Shown: positions 44,145-51,695 of the stretch, piece after piece | Layout of the letters: every line of letters starts with the position of its first letter | Position numbering within the stretch: the first letter of the stretch is position 1 | Assembly: GCA_016714225.1 (NCBI GenBank) | Contig: JADJNS010000001.1 | Coordinates: 124,001 to 188,000 of the forward strand | Direction of reading: 5' to 3' | From: Archangiaceae bacterium | GTDB taxonomy: Bacteria; Myxococcota; Myxococcia; Myxococcales; Myxococcaceae | DNA: 64,000 nucleotides | Notes under the pieces: model-generated | The model's input: the letters and a program-made list of their open reading frames with translations, nothing else | Databases searched by the model: none | What the model was told of the DNA's origin: nothing | Made by a program: the position numbers and the translations under genes

Positions 44145-45344
44145 ATGCGCCCTGCCGCCCTCATCTTGCTCGCCCCGCTGGCCGCCTGCATCAACGCGAA
44201 CGACGGGGGCACCGGGCCCGAGCCGACCGGCCCAACGTACCACCACGACGTTCAGCCGTTGATTGCGCAGCACTGCCAGGGCTGCCACACCGCCGGAGGC
44301 ATCGCGCCGTTCGCGCTCGACACGTTCGCGCAGGCCGAGACCCAGGCGTTCGCGATGCGCGCCGCGGTCACCTCGCGCCAGATGCCGCCGTGGATGCCCG
44401 AAGAAGAGGGCTGCGTGCCGCTGCGCGAGAGCCGCCGCCTCACCGACGCGCAGGTGAAGGTGTTCTCCGACTGGGCCGAGGGTGGCGCGGTAGAGGGCGC
44501 GCCCGCGCCACCGATGCCGGCGAAGCAGGAGCGCGGGCTCGAGCGGGTCGACGCCAGCTTGAAGCTTCCCACCCCGTACACCCCGCAGGCGGGGCTCACC
44601 GACGACTACCGCTGCTTCGTGCTGCCGCACGGGCAGACGGTCGACCGCGACGTCATCGGCATGAACGTGCGGCCCGACCAGCGGCAGATGGTGCACCACG
44701 TGCTGGTGTACGCAGTCGACGCGGCGCTGGCGAAGTCGCAGGACGACGCCGAGGCGGGCGAAGGGTGGACCTGCTTCTCGGGCCCGGGTCAAGACGCGGT
44801 GATGCTCGGCGGCTGGGTGCCGGGCACCTCGGCCACGCAGTACCCCACCGGCACCGGCATCACCCTCGACGCGAAGAAGTCGGTGGTGGTGCAGATTCAC
44901 TACAACCTGCTCACCACCGGCGCGCAGCCTGATCAGACCTCGCTCGAGCTGCAGTTCTCGGAGGCCCGGGTGCCGAACCCCGCGGCGTTCAGCGCGATGG
45001 CGAACTTCTGGTTCGACATTCCGCCGATGGCGATGGGCTACTCGGTGAACGCGCAGGTGAAGGCGCCCAGCAGCGGCACGGTCTGGGGCGTCTTCCCGCA
45101 CATGCACACCAAGGGGCGGAAGATCAGCGTGAAGAAGTCGGGCCAGTGCCTCATCGACGTGCAGAAGTGGGACTTTCACTGGCAGCAGTCGTTCTTCTTC
45201 GCGTCCGAGTCGGGGCTCAAGTTCAACGCCGGCGAGCAGATTGATTTGAGCTGCACCTGGGACAACGCGACGTCGAACGATGTGAAGTGGGGAGAGAAGA
45301 CGAGCGATGAGATGTGTCTCGCGTATTTCTATGTGACGAAGTGA
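44145..45344 (+). CDS. Lipoprotein with cytochrome c motif and copper type II monooxygenase-like domains
   Basis: The 399-residue protein has lipobox LLAPLAAC (Cys 15). A haem c motif, C44-Q-G-C47-H48 in QHCQGCHTAGG, lies in a short cytochrome-like region with MPPWMPEE. The rest resembles peptidylglycine-hydroxylating/copper type II monooxygenases. H184-H185 (MVHHVLVY) and H252 (VQIHYNL) would bind the first copper, and H319/H321 (FPHMHTKG) and M390 (DEMCLAYFYV) the second. The reaction would use O2 and a reductant such as ascorbate; the haem could supply electrons. ATG 44145 is used. Substrate is unknown. Confidence 0.8.
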   Translation: MRPAALILLAPLAACINANDGGTGPEPTGPTYHHDVQPLIAQHCQGCHTAGGIAPFALDTFAQAETQAFAMRAAVTSRQMPPWMPEEEGCVPLRESRRLTDAQVKVFSDWAEGGAVEGAPAPPMPAKQERGLERVDASLKLPTPYTPQAGLTDDYRCFVLPHGQTVDRDVIGMNVRPDQRQMVHHVLVYAVDAALAKSQDDAEAGEGWTCFSGPGQDAVMLGGWVPGTSATQYPTGTGITLDAKKSVVVQIHYNLLTTGAQPDQTSLELQFSEARVPNPAAFSAMANFWFDIPPMAMGYSVNAQVKAPSSGTVWGVFPHMHTKGRKISVKKSGQCLIDVQKWDFHWQQSFFFASESGLKFNAGEQIDLSCTWDNATSNDVKWGEKTSDEMCLAYFYVTK

Positions 45345-45365
45345 GGGGGGCGACTGCCCCCCCTC
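45343..45365. terminator. GC-run hairpin between convergent genes
   Basis: GAGGGGGGC (45343-45351), loop GACT, and GCCCCCCCTC (45356-45365) form a strong stem starting at the stop codon of the copper protein gene. It precedes the DUF4382 gene stop at 45376. No T-run is present. Confidence 0.6.
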
Positions 45366-45375
45366 CGCACTCGCC

Positions 45376-46401
45376 TCAGTTGATGGGCGCCTCGCACATG
45401 CCGGCAGTGCACGCGTAGCCGCTCAGGCAATCACTCGCCGCAGTGCACGGCTGCCCCTGTCCACCCGGCGCGCAGGCCCCGTTCACACACGCGTTGCTCA
45501 GACACTGCCCGTTGCTGCTGCACGGGGTGCCCGGCGCCGCGGCGCTCCCCGGAGTGCACGCGCCCTCACGGCACACGCCCGAGGCGCAGTCTGCCGCCGC
45601 GTTGCAGGGCGCATCAGGGCCCCCCACTCCGCACACGTTGTTCACGCACACGCCCGAGAGACACTGCGCGTTGTTCGCGCACGGCGTGCCGACGCCACCG
45701 CCCATGCCCGGGGTCTCGATGAGCGGCGGGCCGCCGTCGCTCGAGCCGCCCGGGTTCACCCCACCGTCGCTCGACCCACCCGGGTTCATACCGCCCGGGT
45801 TCATACCGCCCGGGTTCATGCTGCCCGGCGGGTTGCCGGTGGGCTCACACCCCATGTCGGCGACGTCGACCTTCCCGGTGCGAATGACCGGCCGCAGAAT
45901 CCACTCGTCGCCTTGACCGGTGGGGTGCACCCAGATGCTGTGCTTGGCGTCGAAGGTGAGCGGCACCGTGGCGGCCTTGCACGCGCTCACGTCGAACAGG
46001 CCTTTGAGCTTGATGCCCGACTGAATGCCGCTGGGCACCTTCAAGTCGACCCGCACGCCGTCGTCGCGGGTGACGTACTGGGTACCGCCCTCTTTCACGT
46101 AGAGCCGCAGCTGGGTGATTTTGCCCGCCGGCACGTTGGCGAAGCCGAGCTGCTGCGCGTACTGAGCGAGCTTCAAGATGTCGACCGTCACGTCGGTGCC
46201 CGACAGCGCCACCCAGCCCGCGCTGGTGGAGTGCGCGGTCACCTTGTCGATGGTGACGATGATTTCCTTCACCCCCAGCGGCTTCACGCCCGCGGTGTTG
46301 GAGTTGAGCTCGGCCTGCACCCGGCCCAGCGAAGAGGACGCGACCGGCTCTGACCCGGCACACGCGGAAACGGCCACTGCGAGAACGAGGAATCGACTCA
46401 T
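45376..46401 (-). CDS. DUF4382 lipoprotein with Cys-rich repeat tail
   Basis: The 341-residue protein starts at ATG 46401 behind a GGAGG site. Its lipobox is LAVAVSAC (Cys 14). Residues about 28-175 form a DUF4382 domain (VKEIIVTIDKVTAHSTSAGW, LRLYVKEGGTQYV). A short NPGGM/NPGGS tandem linker (about 190-225) follows, then four Cys-rich units such as GTPCANNAQCLSGVCVNNVC. The anchor and Cys-rich tail suggest a surface protein. Function is unknown. A sigma-54 activator gene ends 160 bp upstream on the same strand. Confidence 0.75.
   Translation of the reverse strand: MSRFLVLAVAVSACAGSEPVASSSLGRVQAELNSNTAGVKPLGVKEIIVTIDKVTAHSTSAGWVALSGTDVTVDILKLAQYAQQLGFANVPAGKITQLRLYVKEGGTQYVTRDDGVRVDLKVPSGIQSGIKLKGLFDVSACKAATVPLTFDAKHSIWVHPTGQGDEWILRPVIRTGKVDVADMGCEPTGNPPGSMNPGGMNPGGMNPGGSSDGGVNPGGSSDGGPPLIETPGMGGGVGTPCANNAQCLSGVCVNNVCGVGGPDAPCNAAADCASGVCREGACTPGSAAAPGTPCSSNGQCLSNACVNGACAPGGQGQPCTAASDCLSGYACTAGMCEAPIN
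45746..45820 (-). repeat. Coding tandem repeat (15-bp units) in the DUF4382 lipoprotein
   Basis: Units like CCGCCCGGGTTCATA at 45746-45760, 45776-45790, 45791-45805 and 45806-45820 encode repeated M/V-N-P-G-G on the minus strand. Two SSDGG insertions separate the first units. As 15-bp units keep the frame, copy number can vary without disrupting the protein. Confidence 0.8.
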
Positions 46402-46561
46402 GATTTTTTGCCTCCGCCCTTTCGAAGAGGCTGGCGCCGAGTGCAGCTTTGCGGCCGCTCGCAAGTGCGGCTCATCGCTCGCGGTGCGCTCGCGCAGAGC
46501 GAGGGCGCGCGTGCTCCACTGCCCACTGCTGTGCGCTGTGACCGCGAGGGGGTTCAGCGGG

Positions 46562-48061
46562 TCACGCCGCGGTGGTGCGCCGCAGCTTGAGGCCGTGCTT
46601 GTTCATCAGCCGGTAGAAGGTCACCCGATTTACACCCGCGCGCTTCGCCGCGTCGTCGACCTTGCCGCCCGACGCCTCGAGCAGCTGCTGCACGTACGCC
46701 CGCTCGTGCGGCGCGAGCCACTGCTCCCGCAGCTCGGCCAGCGAGCGCGGCGCCGGCGAAGCCACCTTCTCGGGCAGCGCCTTCTCGGCCGCCCCGCCGC
46801 GCATCACCGGCGGCAGGTCTTCGGCGCGCACCTCTTCGCTCGAGGTCATGATGACCGCGTGCTCGAGCGCGTTCTTCAGCTCGCGCACGTTGCCGGGAAA
46901 ATCGTAGGCGTGCAGCAGCGCCATCGCCTCGCGCGAGATGCTCGCCACCTTGCGCCCGTGCCGCTCGGCGGCCTGCTGCAGGAACACCTGGGCGAGAATC
47001 TCGAGGTTGTCTTTGTAGCTGCGCAGCGACGGCAGCTCGATGGTGACCACCCCCACCCGGTAATAGAGGTCTTCGCGAAACCGCCCCTCGTGGGCCATCG
47101 CCGCCAGGTTGCGGTTGGTGGCGCAGATGAGCCGCACGTCGACGTGCTCGGGCGCCTCGTTGCTGCCCAGCGGAGTCACCTCGCCCTGCTCGATGGCCCG
47201 CAGCACCTTCGCCTGCAGCATCAGGGGCAGCTCACCGAGCTCGTCGAGAAACAGGGTGCCCTGGTGCGCCTTCTGAAACTCGCCCACCTTGTTGAAGGTG
47301 GCGCCGGTGAACGCGCCCTTCACGTGCCCGAACAGCACGCTCTCGAGCAGCGTCTCGGGAATCGCGGCGCAGTTCACCGTCACGAAGGGCTTGCCGGCGC
47401 GCCGGCTGTTGAAGTGAATCGCGCGCGACACCAGGTCCTTGCCGGTGCCGCTCTCTCCGGTCACCAGCACCGGCGCGTCGGTCGACGAGACCTTCTCGAC
47501 CCGCCTCTCGACCTCGAGCCACTGCGGCGACAGCCCCTTGATGACGAACGGCCGGCCGTCGGCGCGGGTCGAGCGGGCCAACGCCGCCCGCCGCAGGAAC
47601 TTCGCCGACTCGGCGGCGACCTCTTGCAGCGCCACCACGTGCGTCTGGTCGAAGGCCTGCTTCTTCGACGCGCTCACCGTCAGCACTCCGATGGGCTTGC
47701 CCTGCCACGGAATCGGCACCGCCAGCACCGACGCCACCTCGAGAAAGTAGCGCGCGTAGTTCGGGTCGACCTCGGTGTCGTTGCACACGTAGGGCTTGCC
47801 GCTCTCGAGACAGCTCACCGCGATGCCGCTGGGCCGCCCGTCGGTGCGCGCCCGCAGCACCGCGCCGGTGCCCGGCAGCGCCACGATGACCCCGTCGACC
47901 ACGTGAAAGTCGACGGTCAGCCCCTTCAGCTTCGCGTCCCACAGAAACACCGCGCCGTGGCGCGTGCCGGTGTGCTCGCACGCCACCTCGACCAGCCGGC
48001 GCGCCACCGACTCCATGTCCGCCTGGTGCAGCTCGTTCTCTAGATTCGACATTCGTTGCAT
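46562..48061 (-). CDS. Sigma-54-dependent activator with GAF sensor domain
   Basis: The 499-residue protein has a GAF domain (about 15-155), an AAA+ domain (about 175-400) with Walker A VTGESGTGKDL, the GAFTGA loop that contacts sigma-54, Walker B GTLFLDELGEL and the R-finger region REDLYYRVGVV. A Fis-type HTH closes it (KVDDAAKRAGVNRVTFYRLM). It has no receiver domain, so it probably responds to a small ligand through GAF. ATG 48061 or 48052 starts the frame. It is divergent from a lipoprotein gene with a sigma-54-type promoter, the most likely target. Confidence 0.93.
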   Translation of the reverse strand: MQRMSNLENELHQADMESVARRLVEVACEHTGTRHGAVFLWDAKLKGLTVDFHVVDGVIVALPGTGAVLRARTDGRPSGIAVSCLESGKPYVCNDTEVDPNYARYFLEVASVLAVPIPWQGKPIGVLTVSASKKQAFDQTHVVALQEVAAESAKFLRRAALARSTRADGRPFVIKGLSPQWLEVERRVEKVSSTDAPVLVTGESGTGKDLVSRAIHFNSRRAGKPFVTVNCAAIPETLLESVLFGHVKGAFTGATFNKVGEFQKAHQGTLFLDELGELPLMLQAKVLRAIEQGEVTPLGSNEAPEHVDVRLICATNRNLAAMAHEGRFREDLYYRVGVVTIELPSLRSYKDNLEILAQVFLQQAAERHGRKVASISREAMALLHAYDFPGNVRELKNALEHAVIMTSSEEVRAEDLPPVMRGGAAEKALPEKVASPAPRSLAELREQWLAPHERAYVQQLLEASGGKVDDAAKRAGVNRVTFYRLMNKHGLKLRRTTAA

Positions 48062-48072
48062 TCATTACATGT

Positions 48073-48091
48073 CATGTTGCGCTGAACGCAA
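48073..48091. promoter_or_regulatory. Inverted repeat, candidate activator site
   Basis: TGTTGCG (48073-48079) and CGCAACA (48085-48091) are perfect 7-bp inverted arms separated by five bases. The site sits between the activator start (48061) and the sigma-54-type promoter at 48133. It is a candidate enhancer and autoregulation site for the Fis-type HTH. Confidence 0.5.
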
Positions 48092-48132
48092 CAACACAGT
48101 GCGTAAGACCCTGTAAGTGCGTTACCGAGGGG

Positions 48133-48148
48133 TGGCACGCAGGCTGCT
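48133..48148 (+). promoter_or_regulatory. Sigma-54-type -24/-12 promoter
   Basis: TGGCACGCAGGCTGCT fits the consensus TGGCACG-N4-TTGCW with one mismatch. GG is at 48134-48135 and GC at 48146-48147, exactly 10 bases between. Transcription would start near 48159, only about 3 bases before the ATG at 48162. Confidence 0.65.
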
Positions 48149-48161
48149 CAAGAGTCGCCCC

Positions 48162-48956
48162 ATGAACTTCCCCAAACTGACCCCCGTTCTGCTGTCCACC
48201 CTCGCGCTGGTCGCCTGTGGCGCCGACCAGGCCGAGCTCGCCGCCCCGGGCACCGACGACCTCAACTACGAAGTGAACAACGACGCCCTCACCACCAAGG
48301 GCAAGTTCGAGACGTTCGTGGGCAAGGACGGCAAGACCTACTTCCACCTGCTCGCGGGCAACGGCGAGAAGGTGCTGCAGTCGCAGGGCTACGCGACGCA
48401 GGGCAGCGCGGTGGCGGGCATCGAGTCGCTCAAGGCGAACGGCCAGGATGCCAGCAAGTACCTGCTGCGCGAGGCGAGCGACGGCGCGTGGTACTTCGTG
48501 GTCGCTTCGGCCGCCAACGGCGAGATTCTCGGCATCAGCGAGATGTACGTGTCGCAGTCGAACGCCACCCGCGCGATGGGCTCGGTGGCCACGGTGGTGA
48601 AGCAGACCGTCGAGCAGGGCCTGGCGCTGACCGGCGACGCGAAGTTCGAGGTCTTCAAGGGTCTCGACTCGCGCTACTACTTCCACGTCCGCGCGCTGAA
48701 CGGCGAGATCGTGCTGCAGTCGCAGAGCTACAGCAGCCGCACCGGCGCGGTGAACGGCGCCATCTCGGTGCAGAACAACGGCTCGGACGCCACCAAGTAC
48801 ACCGTGCTGCCCGCGGCTGACGGCTCGTTCTACTTCACGCTCAAGGCCGCGAACGGCGCCATCATCGCCCGCAGCGAGACCTACGCGAGCAAGGCGGGCG
48901 CCCAGCGCGCGGTGGCCGGCGTGCTCGAGCTGCTCAAGACCCAGCTGACCCGCTGA
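48162..48956 (+). CDS. Lipoprotein with four YegP/DUF1508-type repeats
   Basis: The 264-residue protein has lipobox LSTLALVAC (Cys 19). The rest comprises four YegP-like repeats of about 50 residues, for example KFETFVGKDGKTYFHLLAGN with KVLQSQGYATQGSAVAGIES, and KFEVFKGLDSRYYFHVRALN. YegP units are usually in pairs; a four-unit lipoprotein is less common. The family's function is unknown but it is often stress-linked. It is preceded by a sigma-54-type promoter and divergent from a sigma-54 activator. It ends in a strong terminator. Confidence 0.85.
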   Translation: MNFPKLTPVLLSTLALVACGADQAELAAPGTDDLNYEVNNDALTTKGKFETFVGKDGKTYFHLLAGNGEKVLQSQGYATQGSAVAGIESLKANGQDASKYLLREASDGAWYFVVASAANGEILGISEMYVSQSNATRAMGSVATVVKQTVEQGLALTGDAKFEVFKGLDSRYYFHVRALNGEIVLQSQSYSSRTGAVNGAISVQNNGSDATKYTVLPAADGSFYFTLKAANGAIIARSETYASKAGAQRAVAGVLELLKTQLTR

Positions 48957-48975
48957 ACGACTTCGTAGGGGGTGA

Positions 48976-49019
48976 GCTCGGCCGCCGCGCCCTTAGGGGT
49001 TCGGCGGCCGAGCTTTTTT
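48976..49019 (+). terminator. Rho-independent terminator
   Basis: GCTCGGCCGCCG (48976-48987) pairs perfectly over 12 bp with CGGCGGCCGAGC (49002-49013), followed by six T (49014-49019). It ends the YegP lipoprotein transcript and is the clearest intrinsic terminator in the window. Confidence 0.93.
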
Positions 49020-49022
49020 GAC

Positions 49023-49145
49023 CCGTTGAGCCGAGCTCGGCCAATCTCTTCGTTGCGGGCTCCGGTCGGTCCTCATGGCCATCCTGCGGCCACTCCGGTC
49101 CGTCCTCGCCCGCGCCTCGACCTTGGCTCGAGCTCGACTCAACGG
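49023..49145. repeat. Structured intergenic element with imperfect 18-bp terminal inverted repeats
   Basis: CCGTTGAGCCGAGCTCGG (49023-49040) and TCGAGCTCGACTCAACGG (49128-49145) match as inverted repeats at 16 of 18 bases. Inside, CTCCGGTCGGTCCTCA and CTCCGGTCCGTCCTCG are near-identical direct repeats. No gene is seen. It may be a small non-coding mobile element or a folded RNA. Confidence 0.5.
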
Positions 49146-49163
49146 GGCGCTGCGGTTTCTCGC

Positions 49164-49784
49164 TCAGGTCTTCTTCGCGATGCCCAGCTGCTTCGCGGCG
49201 CGCTCGAACACCGCATACTCCTGCGCGCCCTGAATCGCGCCCAGGGGGCGGTCGCCGTCGAAGAACACGTAGGTGGGCACCGCGTTGATGCCCAGCCGGT
49301 GGGCGGCGGCGATGCTGTCATTCACCTGCTGGGAGTAGTCGCCCTGCTCCACCGCGTCACGCAGCCGGGTGCCGTCGACGCCGATGTCCTTCGCGGCGGC
49401 CTCGAGCACGCTCCAGTGCGAGAGGTCTTCTCCTCGCGCCCAGTAGTGGTCGTTCACCGCCGAGTGAAAGCGGTGCAGCGCCTCGAGCCCTTCTTTGCGC
49501 ACGAACTCGTTGGCGGCGAGCGCGCGGCGGGAGTTGGGAATCCACTCGCGCTCTTTGAGCGGCAGGCCGAGCTGTCTGGCGCGCAGGGTGAGCGGGTTGT
49601 CGGGCCGGTTCATGCGCTCGCGAATGTGCTCGGGCAGCGACCAGCCCTCGGCCGGCGCATCGGGGCGCAGCAGGTAGGGCTGCCAATCTACGAGAATGCC
49701 GTAGTCGGCAGCGAAGCGATCGGCCACGACCTGGCCGACGTAGCACCACGGTCAGACGTAGTCGGCCCAGGCCTTGAGAATCAT
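49164..49784 (-). CDS. DsbA/FrnE-family oxidoreductase, putative selenoprotein (Sec11 at in-frame TGA)
   Basis: Read from ATG 49784 the frame gives MILKAWADYV, then TGA (49754-49752), then PWCYVGQVVADRFAADYG and on to a TGA stop at 49166. DsbA/FrnE proteins have C-P-W-C here; TGA replaces exactly the first Cys, giving U11-P-W-C14. Downstream residues fit the family: VDWQPYLLRPDAP, GLEALHRFHSAVNDHYW and the cis-Pro loop NAVPTYVFFDG. A SECIS-type hairpin (49719-49739) follows. Total 206 residues, normal for the family; no signal peptide. A TGA-naive reading starts at GTG 49727 and loses the active site. A nonsense mutation is the alternative. Sec genes selA, selB, selC and selD are not in the window. 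Confidence 0.85.
49719..49739 (-). promoter_or_regulatory. Bacterial-type SECIS hairpin
   Basis: On the minus strand, starting 15 bases after the TGA, CGGCCA (49737-49732) pairs with TGGCCG (49726-49721). T-A and G-T pairs extend the stem to eight. The apical loop is GGTCG. E. coli fdhF SECIS also shows GGUC in its loop, which SelB recognises, at a similar distance (18 bases in fdhF, 20 here). Confidence 0.8.
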
Positions 49785-49936
49785 GCACCGCAGATAAACG
49801 GAGCGCGGGAGCGCCGCAACTGACGAAACGGGCAGCTGCGCTGGGCACGGCTCGTGACCGAAGTCGAGGGGGGTGAAGGGGGACCCGGAGGGTCGGGCTG
49901 TTGCGCGCGACCCGATGCAGCGATACTGACGCAAGC

Positions 49937-50359
49937 GTGATTGGTCTGGTCGTCGCCACCCACGGTCGTCTCGGGCACGAGCTGCTCGCGACCACCGAGC
50001 AGATCGTCGGCCCGCTGGCCTGTGTGACGGCGTGCTCGGTCGAGCCGGGCGCTTCTGCCGACGAGCTGCGCGACCGCATTCGTGAAGCGGTGGCGCGGGT
50101 CGACCAGGGCGACGGGGTGCTGGTGCTGGCCGACCTCGCAGGCGGCTCGCCGTGCACCCAGTCGATGGCGCTGTGCTCGAAGCAGAACCTCGAGGTGGTG
50201 AGCGGAGTGAACCTGCCGATGGTCATCAAGGCCAGCTCGCTGCGCAACGAGGGACACTCGGTGAACGCGCTGGCCCAGGCGCTGGTGCAGTACGGGCAGC
50301 GCAACATCACCCTCGCGTCGGCGCTGCTGCGCGACGCCCTTCGCGCGCAGGCGCACTGA
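49937..50359 (+). CDS. PTS mannose-family Enzyme IIA
   Basis: The 140-residue protein starts at GTG 49937 and has the phosphorylation site His9 in VIGLVVATHGRLG. The conserved LVLADLAGGSPCTQS loop and NLEVVSGVNLPMVIKA follow. EIIA takes phosphate from HPr and passes it to EIIB in the cytoplasm. It is the first gene of the PTS cluster, 152 bp from the divergent selenoprotein gene. An earlier in-frame start at 49901 lacks the family match. EIIB begins 123 bp downstream. The sugar carried is not readable. Confidence 0.93.
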   Translation: MIGLVVATHGRLGHELLATTEQIVGPLACVTACSVEPGASADELRDRIREAVARVDQGDGVLVLADLAGGSPCTQSMALCSKQNLEVVSGVNLPMVIKASSLRNEGHSVNALAQALVQYGQRNITLASALLRDALRAQAH

Positions 50360-50482
50360 GCAGAAGAAGCAGTGAAGCTCGGGCGGTTCAGCTGCGTCTC
50401 ATCTTCGGCAGGGCCACTCGACACGGTCGAGCGGGCCAGTTAGAGCCGGAACCAGACCGTCGTACAGGAGCGTCTCCCCGCT

Positions 50483-50935
50483 GTGATTTCCTTCATCCGC
50501 ATCGACAGCCGGCTCATTCACGGCCAGGTCATCGAGAGCTGGCTGCCGCACCTGAAGATTCAGCGCATCGTGGTCGCTGACGACGTGGCGGTGGCCGACC
50601 CGCTGGTGCGCACCGCGATGGCGCTGGCGGTGCCCGCCGACGTCGAGGTGGTGATGTCGCGCATCGACGAGGTGCCGTTTCGGAAGTTCGAGACGGACGC
50701 GCCGCGCACCCTGGTGCTGCTGCGCGACGTGGCCAGCGCGATGCGCGCCTACGCGGTGGGGCTCATCGGCCCGCTCAACCTGGGCAACGTGCACGCGGGC
50801 CCGAGCCGGCAGGCGGTGAGCCGCAGCGTGTTTCTCACCGACGCCGAGAAGGCGCAGCTGCTCGAGCTCTCGCGCGACGGGCTGGCGGTGACGATTCAGT
50901 CGGTGCCGAACGAAGTGCCGCAGCGGCTGGGCTGA
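50483..50935 (+). CDS. PTS mannose/sorbose-family Enzyme IIB
   Basis: The 150-residue protein starts at GTG 50483 with the canonical ISFIRIDSRLIHGQVIESWL, where His13 is the phosphate acceptor. Further signatures are RIVVADDVAVADP and the NLGNVHAG segment. EIIB receives phosphate from EIIA and gives it to the sugar bound to EIIC/EIID. It follows EIIA by 123 bp, so a second promoter may lie between. Length is slightly short of the usual ~160. Confidence 0.93.
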   Translation: MISFIRIDSRLIHGQVIESWLPHLKIQRIVVADDVAVADPLVRTAMALAVPADVEVVMSRIDEVPFRKFETDAPRTLVLLRDVASAMRAYAVGLIGPLNLGNVHAGPSRQAVSRSVFLTDAEKAQLLELSRDGLAVTIQSVPNEVPQRLG

Positions 50936-50993
50936 AGCCGGTTCACATCGGCTCAGCATCGCCGCGCACCGATGCTAGAGACGCATCGAAGCG

Positions 50994-51695
50994 ATGCTGC
51001 TCAACCTCTCCCTCGCAGGCCTGTGGGGCGGGCTGCTCTCGGTCGAGCGGCGCGCCTTCCTGCAAGCGATGTTCAGCCGCCCGCTGGTGGCGGCCACCGG
51101 CACCGGGCTGCTGCTGCAAGACCCCGAGTCGGGCCTCTACGTGGGCCTGGTCTTCGAGCTCTACTACCTGGGCGCGGCCTCGCTGGGCGGTGCCCACAGC
51201 GACCACGAGACGCTGCCCTCCATCACCGCCGCCGCGCTCGCCTCGTGCATCGCCGAGTCGGCGCGCGGCCCGAGCACCCCGGCCATCTGGAGCCTCAGCA
51301 TTCTCGTCTGCGCGCCGCTGGGCCCCATCGGCCGCGCGCTCGAGAACCGCATCGACGCCCGGGCGGTGCGCTACCTGGGCGCGGCGCTGACCTCGGCCGA
51401 CGCCGAGAACTTTCGCCGGGTGGCGCGCCAGAACCTCTGGGCGATGTGGCCGCACTTCGTCGTCTTCGGCACCCTCTGCGCCGGCGCCGCCGCGCTGGGG
51501 AACTCGGTCGAGACCTTCGAGCGTGCGCTCCCGCTGCCGCTCTTGCGCGGCCTCGCCTGGGCCTACCCCGCGATGGCCTCGGTCGCCGCCGGGCTGGCGG
51601 TGCGCGGCAGCCGCACCAAGAAGGCCGCGCTGCTCGCCGCCTCGGCCGCCGGCGTGACCCTGGTGGTGCTCGCGCTGACCGGGAGGTTTCCATGA
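50994..51695 (+). CDS. PTS sorbose-type Enzyme IIC
   Basis: The 233-residue membrane protein has six to eight hydrophobic helices and the family segment GLLLQDPESGLYVGLVFELY followed by LGAASLGGAHSDHETL. EIIC forms the sugar-conducting pore with EIID in the inner membrane. ATG 50994 starts the frame. The stop overlaps the EIID ATG (ATGA). It follows EIIB by 58 bp. Confidence 0.9.
   Translation: MLLNLSLAGLWGGLLSVERRAFLQAMFSRPLVAATGTGLLLQDPESGLYVGLVFELYYLGAASLGGAHSDHETLPSITAAALASCIAESARGPSTPAIWSLSILVCAPLGPIGRALENRIDARAVRYLGAALTSADAENFRRVARQNLWAMWPHFVVFGTLCAGAAALGNSVETFERALPLPLLRGLAWAYPAMASVAAGLAVRGSRTKKAALLAASAAGVTLVVLALTGRFP

Noticed and set aside
32361..48126. Recurring GTTACC/GGTAAC upstream of several genes (near 32365, 33539, 38344, 41119, 48121)
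   Set aside because: The positions relative to starts differ and a 6-mer of this composition is expected many times in the window by chance.
49752..49754. Reading the TGA in the DsbA gene as an ordinary nonsense mutation
   Set aside because: It replaces exactly the catalytic Cys codon, the downstream frame is intact and well biased, and a SECIS-like hairpin follows. A mutation remains the formal alternative.
50443..50482. ECF-type promoter GGAACC with CGTC before the EIIB gene
   Set aside because: The spacing is 17 bases and the predicted start would fall almost on the GTG at 50483. The match is too weak to call.
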